This document shows, in pieces, positions 33,201 to 41,578 of a stretch of 64,000 nt of DNA (positions are counted from its first letter, which is position 1; the number at the start of each line of letters is the position of its first letter). Source of the DNA: Streptomyces bungoensis. GTDB lineage: Bacteria > Actinomycetota > Actinomycetes > Streptomycetales > Streptomycetaceae. The DNA lies in contig NZ_KQ948856.1 in assembly GCF_001514215.1 (NCBI RefSeq), forward strand, positions 62,001 through 126,000, read 5' to 3'. The translations under genes were made by a program, and so were the position numbers. Below the pieces are notes generated by a model. The model did not search any database and was not told where the DNA came from. It saw only the letters and a program-made list of their open reading frames with translations.

Positions 33201-34376
33201 TCAGCGGGCCAGGAAGTCGGCGCGGGCGAGCAGTCCGGTGTCGGCGTTGTCGGTGAAGACGCCGTCGATGCCGGTCGCGAAGTACGTGCGGTAGGCGCCG
33301 AAGACGTCGCCGTAGGCGTCCTTCGCGGTGCCCTTGCGGTACTCGGCCGGCAGGAAGGGGTTCTCGTTGCGCATGGTGTACGGGTGCAGGACCAGCCCCA
33401 CCTTGTGCGCGTCGGCGACCAGGGTGGTCGGCGTGCCGAGGGTGCCGTCGGCGTTCTTCGGGATGACCAGGTCCAGCGTGGGGCCGATGCCCTGGGCGTA
33501 GCCGGCGATCTCCCGCAGGCCCGCGGGCCTGATCAGGTCGGCGACCGTGCGCGGGTCGCCCGTCTCGACGAAGTCGTAGGGGCGGCTGTCGGCCGAGGAG
33601 AGCAGCACGACGAGCGGGTTGTCGACGAGCCGGTTCAGCCGCTGGATGCTGGTCGGCTCGAAGGACTGCAGGATGACGGGGGCGTCGCGGCCGTCCTTGC
33701 CGTGCCTGCGCAGCAGCTTGGCCACCCGCTCCTCCAGGCCGAGGCCCAGCTTGCGGAAGTAGGTGGGGTGCTTGGTCTCGGGGTAGATCCAGACCTGCCG
33801 GCCGCGCCTGCGGGTCTGCTCGTCCTGCCACTTCAGGACCTCTTCGAAGGTGGGGATCTCCCAGCGCCCGTCGTAGAGGGTGTTGTGCGGCCGGTTGGCC
33901 GGGATGCGCTCGACGGCGCGCAGGGTCTTCAGCTCGGCGAGGGTGAAGTCCTCGGTGAACCAGCCGGTGGTGGGGACGCCGTCGAGGACCTTGGTGGTCC
34001 TGCGGTCCGCGAACTCCGGGTGCGCGGCCACGTCCGTGGTGCCGCCGATCTCCGGTTCGTGGCGGCAGACGAGGTGGCCGTCCTTCGTGGGGACCAGGTC
34101 GCCGGCCTCCACGACGTCGGCGCCGAGGTCGAGGGCCAGGTCGTACGAGCCGAAGGTGTGCTCCGGGCGGTAGCCGGCGGTGCCCCGGTGGCCGATGATC
34201 GTCGGCACCGGAAGGCTCTTCAGCCCGCGGCCCCCGCGCCCGGACGCCCGGGTCGCGGCGGCCGCGGCGGAGCCGGGCACCCCCAGCACCGCTCCGCCCG
34301 CCCCGAGCACCGCGGCGCCGAGGAGCGCCCGCCGTCCGGTTCCCTGCGTCTGCTCGTGTCCCTGGTCGCCGTCCAT
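33201..34376 (-). CDS. glpQ1: Secreted glycerophosphodiester phosphodiesterase
   Basis: A 391-residue GDPD. The signal carries a twin-arginine (GRRALLGAAVLGAGGAVLG, residues 14-32) and Ala-rich cleavage region near 40. The catalytic start IIGHRGTAGYRPEHTFGSYDLALDLGADVVEAGDLVPTKDGHLVCRHEPEI contains the conserved His, Arg and acidic residues and the second His. It hydrolyses deacylated phospholipids to glycerol-3-phosphate outside the cell. The position and length match S. coelicolor glpQ1 from memory; a phosphate-control site would fit (see 34582-34620). The ATG has GGAGGG upstream. Confidence 0.92.
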   Translation of the reverse strand: MDGDQGHEQTQGTGRRALLGAAVLGAGGAVLGVPGSAAAAATRASGRGGRGLKSLPVPTIIGHRGTAGYRPEHTFGSYDLALDLGADVVEAGDLVPTKDGHLVCRHEPEIGGTTDVAAHPEFADRRTTKVLDGVPTTGWFTEDFTLAELKTLRAVERIPANRPHNTLYDGRWEIPTFEEVLKWQDEQTRRRGRQVWIYPETKHPTYFRKLGLGLEERVAKLLRRHGKDGRDAPVILQSFEPTSIQRLNRLVDNPLVVLLSSADSRPYDFVETGDPRTVADLIRPAGLREIAGYAQGIGPTLDLVIPKNADGTLGTPTTLVADAHKVGLVLHPYTMRNENPFLPAEYRKGTAKDAYGDVFGAYRTYFATGIDGVFTDNADTGLLARADFLAR

Positions 34377-34713
34377 GGGCGCGCCCTCCTGCCGTCGGCT
34401 CTTCGCTGCGGGGCGATCGTAGGGGCGTGCGTGTGACGGAGGGGAGACCTGTGTTCGAACACGCGGGTGACGCCGTCTGACCGGTCGGGGACGGAACATG
34501 ACGCTCCGTCGGCCGCCGCGGCGGTGCGGCCGGGCGCGATGTCCGTCACACCGCCGTCCGGGTGTCAGAGGCGCCACCGCAGGTAAACCAGCGTCAACAG
34601 TGCGTAAGACATCGGTGAACCGGGCGTACCCGATGTGCGCTTCCCCCTGAGCCGCGAGTAATGTCCTCACCTGCACAGACTCATACCGACCCCTCTCGAC
34701 GCCGGAGGATCCG
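34377..34713. other. Divergent promoter region glpQ1 / acyltransferase
   Basis: 337 bases without a gene between two divergent starts. It holds the PHO-like heptamers at 34582-34620. Nothing else recognisable apart from candidate promoter sequences. Confidence 0.55.
34582..34620 (-). promoter_or_regulatory. PHO-box-like direct repeats
   Basis: Read on the minus strand, four heptamers resembling GTTCACC occur at 34614-34620 (GTTCACC, exact), 34604-34610 (GTCTTAC), 34592-34598 (GTTGACG) and 34582-34588 (GTTTACC). The spacing is 10-12 bp, close to the 11-bp period of PhoP direct repeats in Streptomyces. The site lies between glpQ1 and the acyltransferase and could serve either gene. glpQ1 is phosphate-regulated in S. 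coelicolor (known), but the distance to glpQ1 is about 205 bp. Confidence 0.4.
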
Positions 34714-35385
34714 TTGTCCCGCTTCGCGCTCATCAAGGCAGTGCTCGGACCGATCATGCGCCTGATGTTCCGCCCACAGGTGGAGGGCATGGAGCACATC
34801 CCCGGGGACGGGCCGGTCATCCTCGCGGGCAACCACCTCACGTTCATCGACTCGATCGTGCTGCCGGTGGTCACCAAGCGGCAGGTCTGCTTCATCGGCA
34901 AGGACGAGTACGTCACCGGCAAGGGGTTCAAGGGCCGGCTCATGGCCTGGTTCTTCACCGGCGTCGGCATGATCCCGGTGGACCGGGACGGCGCGAACGG
35001 GGGCGTGGCCGCGCTGATGACCGGGCGGCGGATCCTGGAGGAGGGGAAGGTCTTCGGGATCTACCCCGAGGGGACGCGGTCGCCCGACGGCCGGCTGTAC
35101 CGGGGGCGCACCGGCATCGCCCGGCTGACGCTGATGACCGGGGCGCCGGTGGTGCCCTTCGCGATGATCGGCACGGACAAGCTGCAGCCGGGCGGGCGGG
35201 GCATCCCGCGGCCGGGGCGCGTGACCGTCCGGTTCGGCGCGCCGATGGAGTTCTCCCGGTACGACGGGATGGACCGGGACCGCTACGTGCTGCGCGCGGT
35301 GACCGACTCCGTGATGACCGAGGTGATGCGGCTCTCCGGCCAGGAGTACGTCGACATGTACGCCACGAAGGCGAAGGCCGCCTGA
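34714..35385 (+). CDS. 1-acylglycerol-3-phosphate acyltransferase (PlsC-like)
   Basis: A 223-residue membrane-associated acyltransferase. Block I is the NHLTFID catalytic site (His-x4-Asp type), block II is GVGMIPVDRDG, block III is FGIYPEGTRSPDGRLYRG, and block IV is VVPFAMIGTDKL. It transfers an acyl group to lysophosphatidic acid in phospholipid synthesis. The start is TTG at 34714-34716 with GGAGG 5 bp upstream, a rarer start supported by the ribosome site. The C-terminus lacks extra domains. It is divergent from glpQ1, which degrades phospholipid head groups. Confidence 0.9.
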   Translation: MSRFALIKAVLGPIMRLMFRPQVEGMEHIPGDGPVILAGNHLTFIDSIVLPVVTKRQVCFIGKDEYVTGKGFKGRLMAWFFTGVGMIPVDRDGANGGVAALMTGRRILEEGKVFGIYPEGTRSPDGRLYRGRTGIARLTLMTGAPVVPFAMIGTDKLQPGGRGIPRPGRVTVRFGAPMEFSRYDGMDRDRYVLRAVTDSVMTEVMRLSGQEYVDMYATKAKAA

Positions 35386-35416
35386 GCCTCGCGCCCCGAC
35401 GGCGGCCCGGCCCGGC

Positions 35417-36940
35417 TCAGCCGGTGCTGTCGAGCTTCTGCCCCTTCAGCAGGAACCAGGCCGCCAGGGCCGTCGCCAGCAGGACCGCCGCTCCGGCGCC
35501 GGAGGCCAGGTGCAATCCCTGGACGAAGGAGTCGCGGGCGGCGTCCAGCATCGGCCCGGCCGCACGCGGCGGCATGCTCCTCGACGCCTCCACCGCCGCC
35601 CCCAGTGACTCGTGGGCCTCGGACGGGGTGCCCGCCGGGCCGGTGAAGCCGCGGTAGACGCCCGTCACGATCGAGCCCAGCAGGGCGATGCCGAGGGCGG
35701 CGCCGAGTTCGTACGCCGTCTCGGAGACCGCCGAGGCGGCGCCGGCCTGGTCCTTCGGGACGCCGGAGAGGATCACGTCGGCGGTGACCGTGAAGGAGAA
35801 GCCCGCGCCGACGCCCACGACGAGGAGGGCGGCGCCGAGCACCGGGTAGCCCGTCGACGCGCCCAGCGAGGTGAGCGCGGCGAGCGCCAGGCCGACCGCC
35901 GCGAGGCCGCCGGAGACCACCGCCCGGACCGAGAAGCGGCGCGCCGCGCGGCCCGCGGCCAGACCGGCCGCCACCGCGCCCACGGCCGCGGGGAGTTCGG
36001 CCAGGCCCGCCTCGAACGGGCGCCTGCCCTGGACGAGTTGCAGGTACTGGGAGAGGAAGAACACCAGGCCCGACATGCCGAGCACGGTCAGCAGGTCGGC
36101 GAGGACCGCCCCGCTGAAGCCGCGGTGCCGGAACAGGCGCATGTCGAGCAGCGGGACCGGCAGGGTGAGCTGGCGGCGGACGAAGCCGTACAGGGCCGCG
36201 GCGCCGGGCAGCGCCGTGGCGAGCACCGGCCAGGCCGGGCCGTGGGTGGCGGCCTCCTTGACCGCGTACACGACGGCGATCATGCCGACGAGCGACAGCA
36301 GGACGCTGACCAGGTCCCAGGGGCCCGGGTGCGGGTTGCGGGACTCGGGCAGCGTGCGCACGCCGACGAGGACCAGGACCGCCATGACGGGCAGGTTGAT
36401 CAGGAAGACCGAGCCCCACCAGAAGTGCTCGAGGAGGAACCCTCCGGTGATCGGGCCGACGGCCGTGCCCGCGGAGGCCGTGGCGCCCCAGATGCCGACG
36501 GCGAGGCTGCGCTCGCGGGGGTCGGGGAAGAGGTTGCGGATCAGGGCGAGGGTGGCGGGCATCAGGGTCGCGCCCGCGACGCCGAGCAGCGCCCGCGCCA
36601 GGATCATCATGCCCGGCGTCGTCGCGTAGGCGTTCAGCACGGACACCGCGCCGAACGCCGTGGCGCCGACGAGCAGGATCCGCTTGCGGCCGATGCGGTC
36701 GCCGAGGCTGCCCATGGAGACGAGCAGTCCGGCGATGACGAAGGAGTAGACGTCGCCGATCCACAGCAGCTGGGTGCCGGAGGGGTGCAGGTCCTCGCTG
36801 ATGAAGGGGGTCGCCAGGCCGAGGACGGTGGCGTCGACGGCCACCAGCAGCACGGCCAGGACGAGGACGCAGAGCGCGAGCCAGCGGCCCGGGCGCTCCT
36901 CCCCCTCCGCCACACGGGCCGGCTGCAGGGTGCTGGTCAT
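35417..36940 (-). CDS. MFS drug-efflux transporter, DHA2 (EmrB/QacA) family
   Basis: A 507-residue major facilitator protein with 14 predicted helices. It contains the family signature GSLGDRIGRKRILLVGATAFG in loop 2-3 and the motif C segment ALLGVAGATLMPATLALIRNLF..VGIWGATASAGTAVGPITGGFLLEHFWWGSVFLINLP. It should export drugs or toxic metabolites by proton antiport. It follows the TetR gene by 39 bp in the same direction, a standard regulator-pump operon, with the TetR operator upstream. The substrate is unknown. Confidence 0.92.
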   Translation of the reverse strand: MTSTLQPARVAEGEERPGRWLALCVLVLAVLLVAVDATVLGLATPFISEDLHPSGTQLLWIGDVYSFVIAGLLVSMGSLGDRIGRKRILLVGATAFGAVSVLNAYATTPGMMILARALLGVAGATLMPATLALIRNLFPDPRERSLAVGIWGATASAGTAVGPITGGFLLEHFWWGSVFLINLPVMAVLVLVGVRTLPESRNPHPGPWDLVSVLLSLVGMIAVVYAVKEAATHGPAWPVLATALPGAAALYGFVRRQLTLPVPLLDMRLFRHRGFSGAVLADLLTVLGMSGLVFFLSQYLQLVQGRRPFEAGLAELPAAVGAVAAGLAAGRAARRFSVRAVVSGGLAAVGLALAALTSLGASTGYPVLGAALLVVGVGAGFSFTVTADVILSGVPKDQAGAASAVSETAYELGAALGIALLGSIVTGVYRGFTGPAGTPSEAHESLGAAVEASRSMPPRAAGPMLDAARDSFVQGLHLASGAGAAVLLATALAAWFLLKGQKLDSTG

Positions 36941-36979
36941 GATTCCTCTCTTCTCGTCGCTCTTGGCACGCGTCCGTCG

Positions 36980-37528
36980 TCAGGCGCGGATGCGTCGTAC
37001 GCCGCCGAGCAGCAGCTCGACGATCATGTAGGTGAAGTCCTTGGCGGCCACCCGTCCCTCGGCCACCGCCCAGGCGCCGGAGGCCAGCAGGCCGTACAGC
37101 GCCTCGGTGAGCCAGGCCGGGGTGAGGTCGATGCGGAACTCGCCGCTCTCCTGGCCGCGCCGGAACAGGGCCGTGAGGCGGGCGTCGATGCGGGCCCAGC
37201 CCTCGTTCTGCTGCTCGCCCTCGAACAGCTGGTTCTCGGTGTAGAGGAAGGCGAGCAGGCCGGCCGCGGGCTCGATGGCGCGGACCAGCCGGTGGACGGC
37301 GTCGCCCGCCGGGCCCTCGGCCAGCCGGGCGGTGTCCAGGGCCGCCTCGCACTCGGCGATGCCGAGCGCCTCCAGGGCCCGGACGAGCGCGTCCCGTCCG
37401 GCGAAGTGGCGGTGCAGCGTGGCCCGGCTGATCCCGGCGGCCCTGGCCACCTCGTCCATCGTCGCGGTGGACTTCCGGGTCAGCAGGGCGGCCGCACTGC
37501 GCAGCACGTGGTCACGATCCAAGGCCAT
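36980..37528 (-). CDS. TetR-family transcriptional repressor
   Basis: A 182-residue TetR regulator. The N-terminal helix-turn-helix reads VLRSAAALLTRKSTATMDEVARAAGISRATLHRHFAGRDALVRA. The rest is an all-helical ligand domain with a Trp-containing pocket segment (AWLTEALYGLLASGAWAVAEGR). It lies directly upstream of the MFS pump in one operon and a long palindrome sits 13 bp upstream of its start, so it should repress itself and the pump until a ligand binds. The ATG at 37526-37528 is chosen because the next upstream start would overlap the operator. Confidence 0.9.
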   Translation of the reverse strand: MALDRDHVLRSAAALLTRKSTATMDEVARAAGISRATLHRHFAGRDALVRALEALGIAECEAALDTARLAEGPAGDAVHRLVRAIEPAAGLLAFLYTENQLFEGEQQNEGWARIDARLTALFRRGQESGEFRIDLTPAWLTEALYGLLASGAWAVAEGRVAAKDFTYMIVELLLGGVRRIRA

Positions 37529-37540
37529 GAAACGAGCATA

Positions 37541-37573
37541 GCCCAGATGAGACACTCATGTCTCATGCTGGGC
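37541..37573. promoter_or_regulatory. TetR operator (33-bp inverted repeat)
   Basis: ATGAGACA-CTCA-TGTCTCAT (37547-37566) is a perfect inverted repeat, and the flanks extend it as GCCCAG (37541-37546) and CTGGGC (37568-37573) with one extra base. It lies just upstream of the TetR gene, exactly where an autoregulatory operator would be. Confidence 0.8.
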
Positions 37574-37612
37574 ATGCGTGATTCATCGCCGCTGGTCGGC
37601 GCGCGTGCCGGA

Positions 37613-38584
37613 TCAGTGCCAGGGCAGCCCGCCGCGCCGCTCCCAGTAGGCGCGCGGGTCCTCCACCAGGGTGGCGAGGCGGGTCAGCTGGTCGTCGTCG
37701 AGGTCCACGACGGCCGCGTGCAGGTTGGAGGCGAGCTGGGTGACGGTCGCGGCGCCGGACAGGACCACTCCGGCCCAGGGCCGGCACAGGACGAGGGCGA
37801 GGGCGACGGCGTCGCAGCCGAGGGAGGTCTCCTCGGCCACGGCCTTCAGCACGTCCGGGGCGTGCGGCGCGGCGAGCCGGCCGTTGGCCATGCCCTCCTT
37901 GACGATCACGGTGAGCCCGGCGTCGTGCGCCTCGGCGAGCGCGGGGCCGGCCGAGGTCTCCAGGGCGTTGTACGTCGACTGGACGGTGCGGAAGAGCGGC
38001 TCGCCGTCGACGGTCACCTCCAGCGCGGCGCGGATCGCGTCGGCCTGGGCCGGGCCGCTGGTGGAGAAACCGACGGTCAGGCCGGAGGCGGCGGCCTCGG
38101 CGAGGCGACCGTGGAGCTCCTTGTCGGTGAGGGCCGGGCTGTCCGGCGTCACCGAGTGGATCTGGTAGAGGTCGAGGCGGTCGCCGAGGAGCGCGTCGGT
38201 CTCGGCGCGCTGGCGCTCGTACGTCGCGAGGCTGTGGTCCTTGACCTCGTGCTGCGCGGCCTCGGTGGACCAGCCGGCGGTGTAGGTGTAGCCCCACTTG
38301 CTGCCGACGACCACGTCCGCGATGTCCGGGCGGGCGCTGAGCCAGCCGGCGAGGAACTCCTCGGAGCGCCCGTAGGAGCGGGCGACGTCGAAGTAGCGCA
38401 CCCCCTGCGCGTAGGCGGCGTCGAGGAGTTCGTGGGTTCGGGCGCGCAGCGCCTCCACGGTCCGGTCGTCCCCGAGGTCGTGCTCCCGGCCGAGGTTGAT
38501 GTAGCCCGGCCGGCCGACGGCGGCGAGTCCCAGCCCGATGTGGGACGTGGGCGTCGTGACTGAGGCGAGACGGGCGAAGGGCAT
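37613..38584 (-). CDS. Aldo/keto reductase
   Basis: A 323-residue aldo/keto reductase with the TIM-barrel signatures. GVRYFDVARSYGRSEEFLAGWL holds the catalytic Asp and Tyr, followed by VVVGSKWGY (Lys) and DLYQIHSVTP (His). It keeps the cofactor end pattern GAATVTQLASNLHAAVV. NADPH-dependent reduction of carbonyl substrates is the family role; substrate unknown. The TetR operator lies between this gene and the TetR gene, but all run on the same strand, with this gene upstream. Cotranscription with tetR is possible, so the protein could share the ligand response. Confidence 0.88.
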   Translation of the reverse strand: MPFARLASVTTPTSHIGLGLAAVGRPGYINLGREHDLGDDRTVEALRARTHELLDAAYAQGVRYFDVARSYGRSEEFLAGWLSARPDIADVVVGSKWGYTYTAGWSTEAAQHEVKDHSLATYERQRAETDALLGDRLDLYQIHSVTPDSPALTDKELHGRLAEAAASGLTVGFSTSGPAQADAIRAALEVTVDGEPLFRTVQSTYNALETSAGPALAEAHDAGLTVIVKEGMANGRLAAPHAPDVLKAVAEETSLGCDAVALALVLCRPWAGVVLSGAATVTQLASNLHAAVVDLDDDQLTRLATLVEDPRAYWERRGGLPWH

Positions 38585-38640
38585 CGCGGGCTCCGTTCGG
38601 TCGGCTGACTGCGACCAACGTAACCCGTGACGCCCACCGG

Positions 38641-40071
38641 TCACCGCTTCTTGGCGTCCGCCCAGGCGTGCTGGGCCGCCACGTCGGCCTTGACCTCCGC
38701 GAGCTGGACCGCGACGGCGCTCGGTGCCGTTCCGCCGCGTCCGTCGCGGGAGGCGAGGGCGCCGGGCACGTTGAGGACCGTGCGCACCTCGGGGGTGAGG
38801 TGGGCGGAGATCTTCGCGAACTGCTCGTCCGTGAGCTCGTCCAGCTCCTTGCCCTCGGCCTCGGCGGCCTTCACGCACTCGCCGGCCACCTCGTGCGCCA
38901 CCCGGAACGGCACGCCCTGCTTGACCAGCCACTCGGCGATGTCCGTGGCGAGCGAGAAGCCGGCCGGGGCCAGCTCCTCCATGCGCTCGCGGTGGACCGT
39001 CAGGGTGGCGATCATGCCGGTGAAGGCGGGCAGCAGCACCTCCAGCTGGTCACAGGAGTCGAAGACCGGCTCCTTGTCCTCCTGCAGGTCCCGGTTGTAG
39101 GCGAGAGGCAGCGCCTTCAGGGTCGCGAGGAGACCGGTGAGGTTGCCGATCAGCCGGCCGGACTTGCCGCGGGCCAGCTCGGCGATGTCCGGGTTCTTCT
39201 TCTGCGGCATGATCGACGAGCCGGTGGAGAACGCGTCGTGCAGGGTCACGAAGGAGAACTCCTTCGTGTTCCACAGGATGATCTCCTCCGCGATCCGGGA
39301 GAGGTTGACGCCGATCATCGCCGTGATGAAGGCGAACTCGGCGACGAAGTCCCGGGAGGCGGTGCCGTCGATGGAGTTGCCCACGCTGCCGCGCTCGAAG
39401 CCGAGGTCCTGCGCCACCGCCTCCGGGTCCAGGCCCAGGGAGGACCCGGCGAGGGCGCCGGAGCCGTACGGGGAGACCGCCGTGCGCTCGTCCCACTGGC
39501 GCAGCCGCTCGGCGTCCCGGGACAGGGACTGGACGTGCGCGAGGACGTGGTGCGCGAAGAGCACCGGCTGGGCGTGCTGCAGGTGGGTGCGGCCGGGCAT
39601 GGCCACGTCCGGGTGGGCCTCCGCCAGGCCGATCAGGGCGTCCTGGAGCTCGGCGATCAGGCCGCCGACGATCCGGGCGTGGTCGCGCAGGTACATCCGG
39701 AAGAGCGTGGCGACCTGGTCGTTGCGGGACCGGCCGGCGCGCAGCTTGCCGCCGAGGTCGGGGCCGAGGCGCTCCAGCAGGCCGCGCTCCAGTGCGGTGT
39801 GCACGTCCTCGTCGGCGATCGTGCCGGTGAACGCGCCCGAGGCCACGTCCGCCTCCAGCCGGTCGAGCCCGGCGATCATGCGCCGCAGCTCGTCCTCGGT
39901 GAGGAGCCCCGCCTTGTGCAGCACGCGCGCGTGGGCACGCGAGCCGGCGATGTCGTAGGGCGCGAGCCGCCAGTCGAAGTGGACGGACGCGGACAGCTTC
40001 GCCAGGGCCTCGGCGGGACCGTCGGCGAACCGGCCGCCCCAGAGCCGTACGTCACCGCTGTTGCTGCTCAC
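38641..40071 (-). CDS. argH: Argininosuccinate lyase
   Basis: A 476-residue fumarase/aspartase-superfamily enzyme. The signature is GSSIMPQKKNPDIAELARGKSGR, and LQHAQPVLFAHHVLA, TLFRMYLRDH and GRSRNDQVATLFRMY are as expected for ArgH. It splits argininosuccinate into arginine and fumarate, the last step of arginine synthesis. The start is GTG at 40069-40071 with GAGGAG 8 bp upstream. It lies 100 bp downstream of argG, with a GC hairpin between them, so the two probably share the ARG-box-controlled promoter. Confidence 0.95.
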   Translation of the reverse strand: MSSNSGDVRLWGGRFADGPAEALAKLSASVHFDWRLAPYDIAGSRAHARVLHKAGLLTEDELRRMIAGLDRLEADVASGAFTGTIADEDVHTALERGLLERLGPDLGGKLRAGRSRNDQVATLFRMYLRDHARIVGGLIAELQDALIGLAEAHPDVAMPGRTHLQHAQPVLFAHHVLAHVQSLSRDAERLRQWDERTAVSPYGSGALAGSSLGLDPEAVAQDLGFERGSVGNSIDGTASRDFVAEFAFITAMIGVNLSRIAEEIILWNTKEFSFVTLHDAFSTGSSIMPQKKNPDIAELARGKSGRLIGNLTGLLATLKALPLAYNRDLQEDKEPVFDSCDQLEVLLPAFTGMIATLTVHRERMEELAPAGFSLATDIAEWLVKQGVPFRVAHEVAGECVKAAEAEGKELDELTDEQFAKISAHLTPEVRTVLNVPGALASRDGRGGTAPSAVAVQLAEVKADVAAQHAWADAKKR

Positions 40072-40103
40072 TTGGCTTGCTCCTCGAAGCTCTTGATGTG
40101 CCA

Positions 40104-40135
40104 CCGCCTCCCCACCCTTCCAGGCGGGGAGGCGG
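40104..40135 (-). terminator. Hairpin in the argG-argH gap
   Basis: CCGCCTCCCC and its complement form a 10-bp stem with a 12-base loop in the argG-argH intergenic gap, 33 bp upstream of argH. It may be a partial terminator that lowers argH relative to argG, or a processing site. Confidence 0.5.
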
Positions 40136-40171
40136 CTGTCAGGCCGATGCGTGTGAGGTGACCCGCGCGTG

Positions 40172-41365
40172 TTACGCGAGGTCCCGCTTGGCGGCGATCT
40201 TCGACGACAGGCTGTAGATGTCGATGAAGCCCTTGGCCGCGGCCTGGTCGAAGGTGTCGCCGGTGTCGTAGGTGGCGAGGTTGAAGTCGTACAGCGACGA
40301 CTCGGAGCGCCGGCCGGTGACGACGGCGCGGCCGCCGTGCAGGGTCAGCCGGATGTCGCCGGAGACGTGCTGGTTGGCCTCGTCGATGAAGCCGTCCAGG
40401 GCGCGCTTGAGCGGGGAGAACCACTGGCCGTCGTAGACCAGTTCGCCCCAGCGCTGCTCGACCTGGCGCTTGTAGCGGGCGAGTTCGCGCTCGACGGTGA
40501 CGTTCTCCAGCTCCTGGTGGGCGGTGATCAGGGCGATCGCGCCGGGAGCCTCGTAGACCTCGCGGGACTTGATGCCGACGAGGCGGTCCTCGACCATGTC
40601 GATCCGGCCGACGCCCTGGGCGCCGGCGCGCTCGTTGAGCTGCTGGATGGCCTGCAGGACGGTGACGGGCCTGCCGTCGAGGGCGACCGGGACGCCCTCC
40701 TTGAAGGTGATGACCACCTCGTCGGCCTCGCGCGGGACGGCCGGGTTGGAGGTGTACTCGTAGATGTCCTCGATCGGGGCGTTCCAGATGTCCTCCAGGA
40801 AGCCCGTCTCGACGGCGCGCCCGAAGACGTTCTGGTCGATGGAGTACGGGGACTTCTTGGTGGTGGCGATCGGGAGCTGCTTCGCCTCGCAGAAGGCGAT
40901 CGCCTTGTCCCGGGTCATCGCGTAGTCGCGGACCGGGGCGATGCACTTCAGGTCGGGGGCGAGGGCGACGATGCCGGCCTCGAAGCGGACCTGGTCGTTG
41001 CCCTTGCCGGTGCAGCCGTGGGCGACCGTGGTGGCGCCGTGCTTCTTGGCGGCGGCGACCAGGTGCTTGACGATCGTCGGCCGGGAGAGGGCGGAGACCA
41101 GCGGGTAGCGGTCCATGTAGAGGGCGTTGGCCTTGATCGCCGGGAGGCAGTACTCGTCGGCGAACTCGTCCTTGGCGTCCGCGACCTCGGCCTCGACGGC
41201 GCCGCACGCGAGGGCGCGCTTGCGGATGACGTCCAGGTCCTCGCCGCCCTGGCCGACGTCGACCGCAACGGCGATGACCTCGGCGCCCGTCTCCTCGGCG
41301 ATCCAGCCGATGGCGACGGAGGTGTCCAGACCGCCTGAGTAGGCGAGTACGACGCGCTCGGTCAC
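40172..41365 (-). CDS. argG: Argininosuccinate synthase
   Basis: A 397-residue enzyme with the ATP pyrophosphatase P-loop AYSGGLDTS at residues 8-16, AHGCTGKGNDQVRFE, and GIVALAPDLKCIAPVRD. It joins citrulline and aspartate, using ATP, to give argininosuccinate. The GTG start at 41363-41365 (VTERVVLAYSGG) is preceded by GAGGAG. ARG boxes lie directly upstream. Adjacent argG-argH is found in some Streptomyces; from memory, in S. coelicolor argG is elsewhere. Confidence 0.95.
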   Translation of the reverse strand: MTERVVLAYSGGLDTSVAIGWIAEETGAEVIAVAVDVGQGGEDLDVIRKRALACGAVEAEVADAKDEFADEYCLPAIKANALYMDRYPLVSALSRPTIVKHLVAAAKKHGATTVAHGCTGKGNDQVRFEAGIVALAPDLKCIAPVRDYAMTRDKAIAFCEAKQLPIATTKKSPYSIDQNVFGRAVETGFLEDIWNAPIEDIYEYTSNPAVPREADEVVITFKEGVPVALDGRPVTVLQAIQQLNERAGAQGVGRIDMVEDRLVGIKSREVYEAPGAIALITAHQELENVTVERELARYKRQVEQRWGELVYDGQWFSPLKRALDGFIDEANQHVSGDIRLTLHGGRAVVTGRRSESSLYDFNLATYDTGDTFDQAAAKGFIDIYSLSSKIAAKRDLA

Positions 41366-41381
41366 GGGTTTCTCCTCACAG

Positions 41382-41424
41382 TGCATTCGCTGATATGCAT
41401 GAGTATGCAGAACTCCGCATGATT
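41382..41424. promoter_or_regulatory. ARG boxes upstream of argG
   Basis: TGCAT-gagt-ATGCA (41396-41409) is a perfect inverted repeat matching the 5-4-5 layout of ArgR boxes. Further half-sites TGCAT (41382-41386) and GCATGATT (41417-41424) flank it. ArgR (encoded at 55697-56242) with arginine should bind here and repress argG-argH. Confidence 0.75.
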
Positions 41425-41578
41425 CGTCAATCGCTGCACCGGCGTGGCGCGGGTCGGCGGGGTTTTCACAGGGAGGTTGAACATCCGAAACCGCTTTCAC
41501 GTACCTCACTGCGGACGCAAGGCGCCGCGTCGACCCCAGCTCGACCAGACCCACTCCTGACCCAAGTGAGGCATCCGC

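Noticed and set aside
38668..40161. Open plus-strand frame of 497 codons opposite argH
   Set aside because: Antisense to an intact argH; composition is typical of GC-driven shadow frames.
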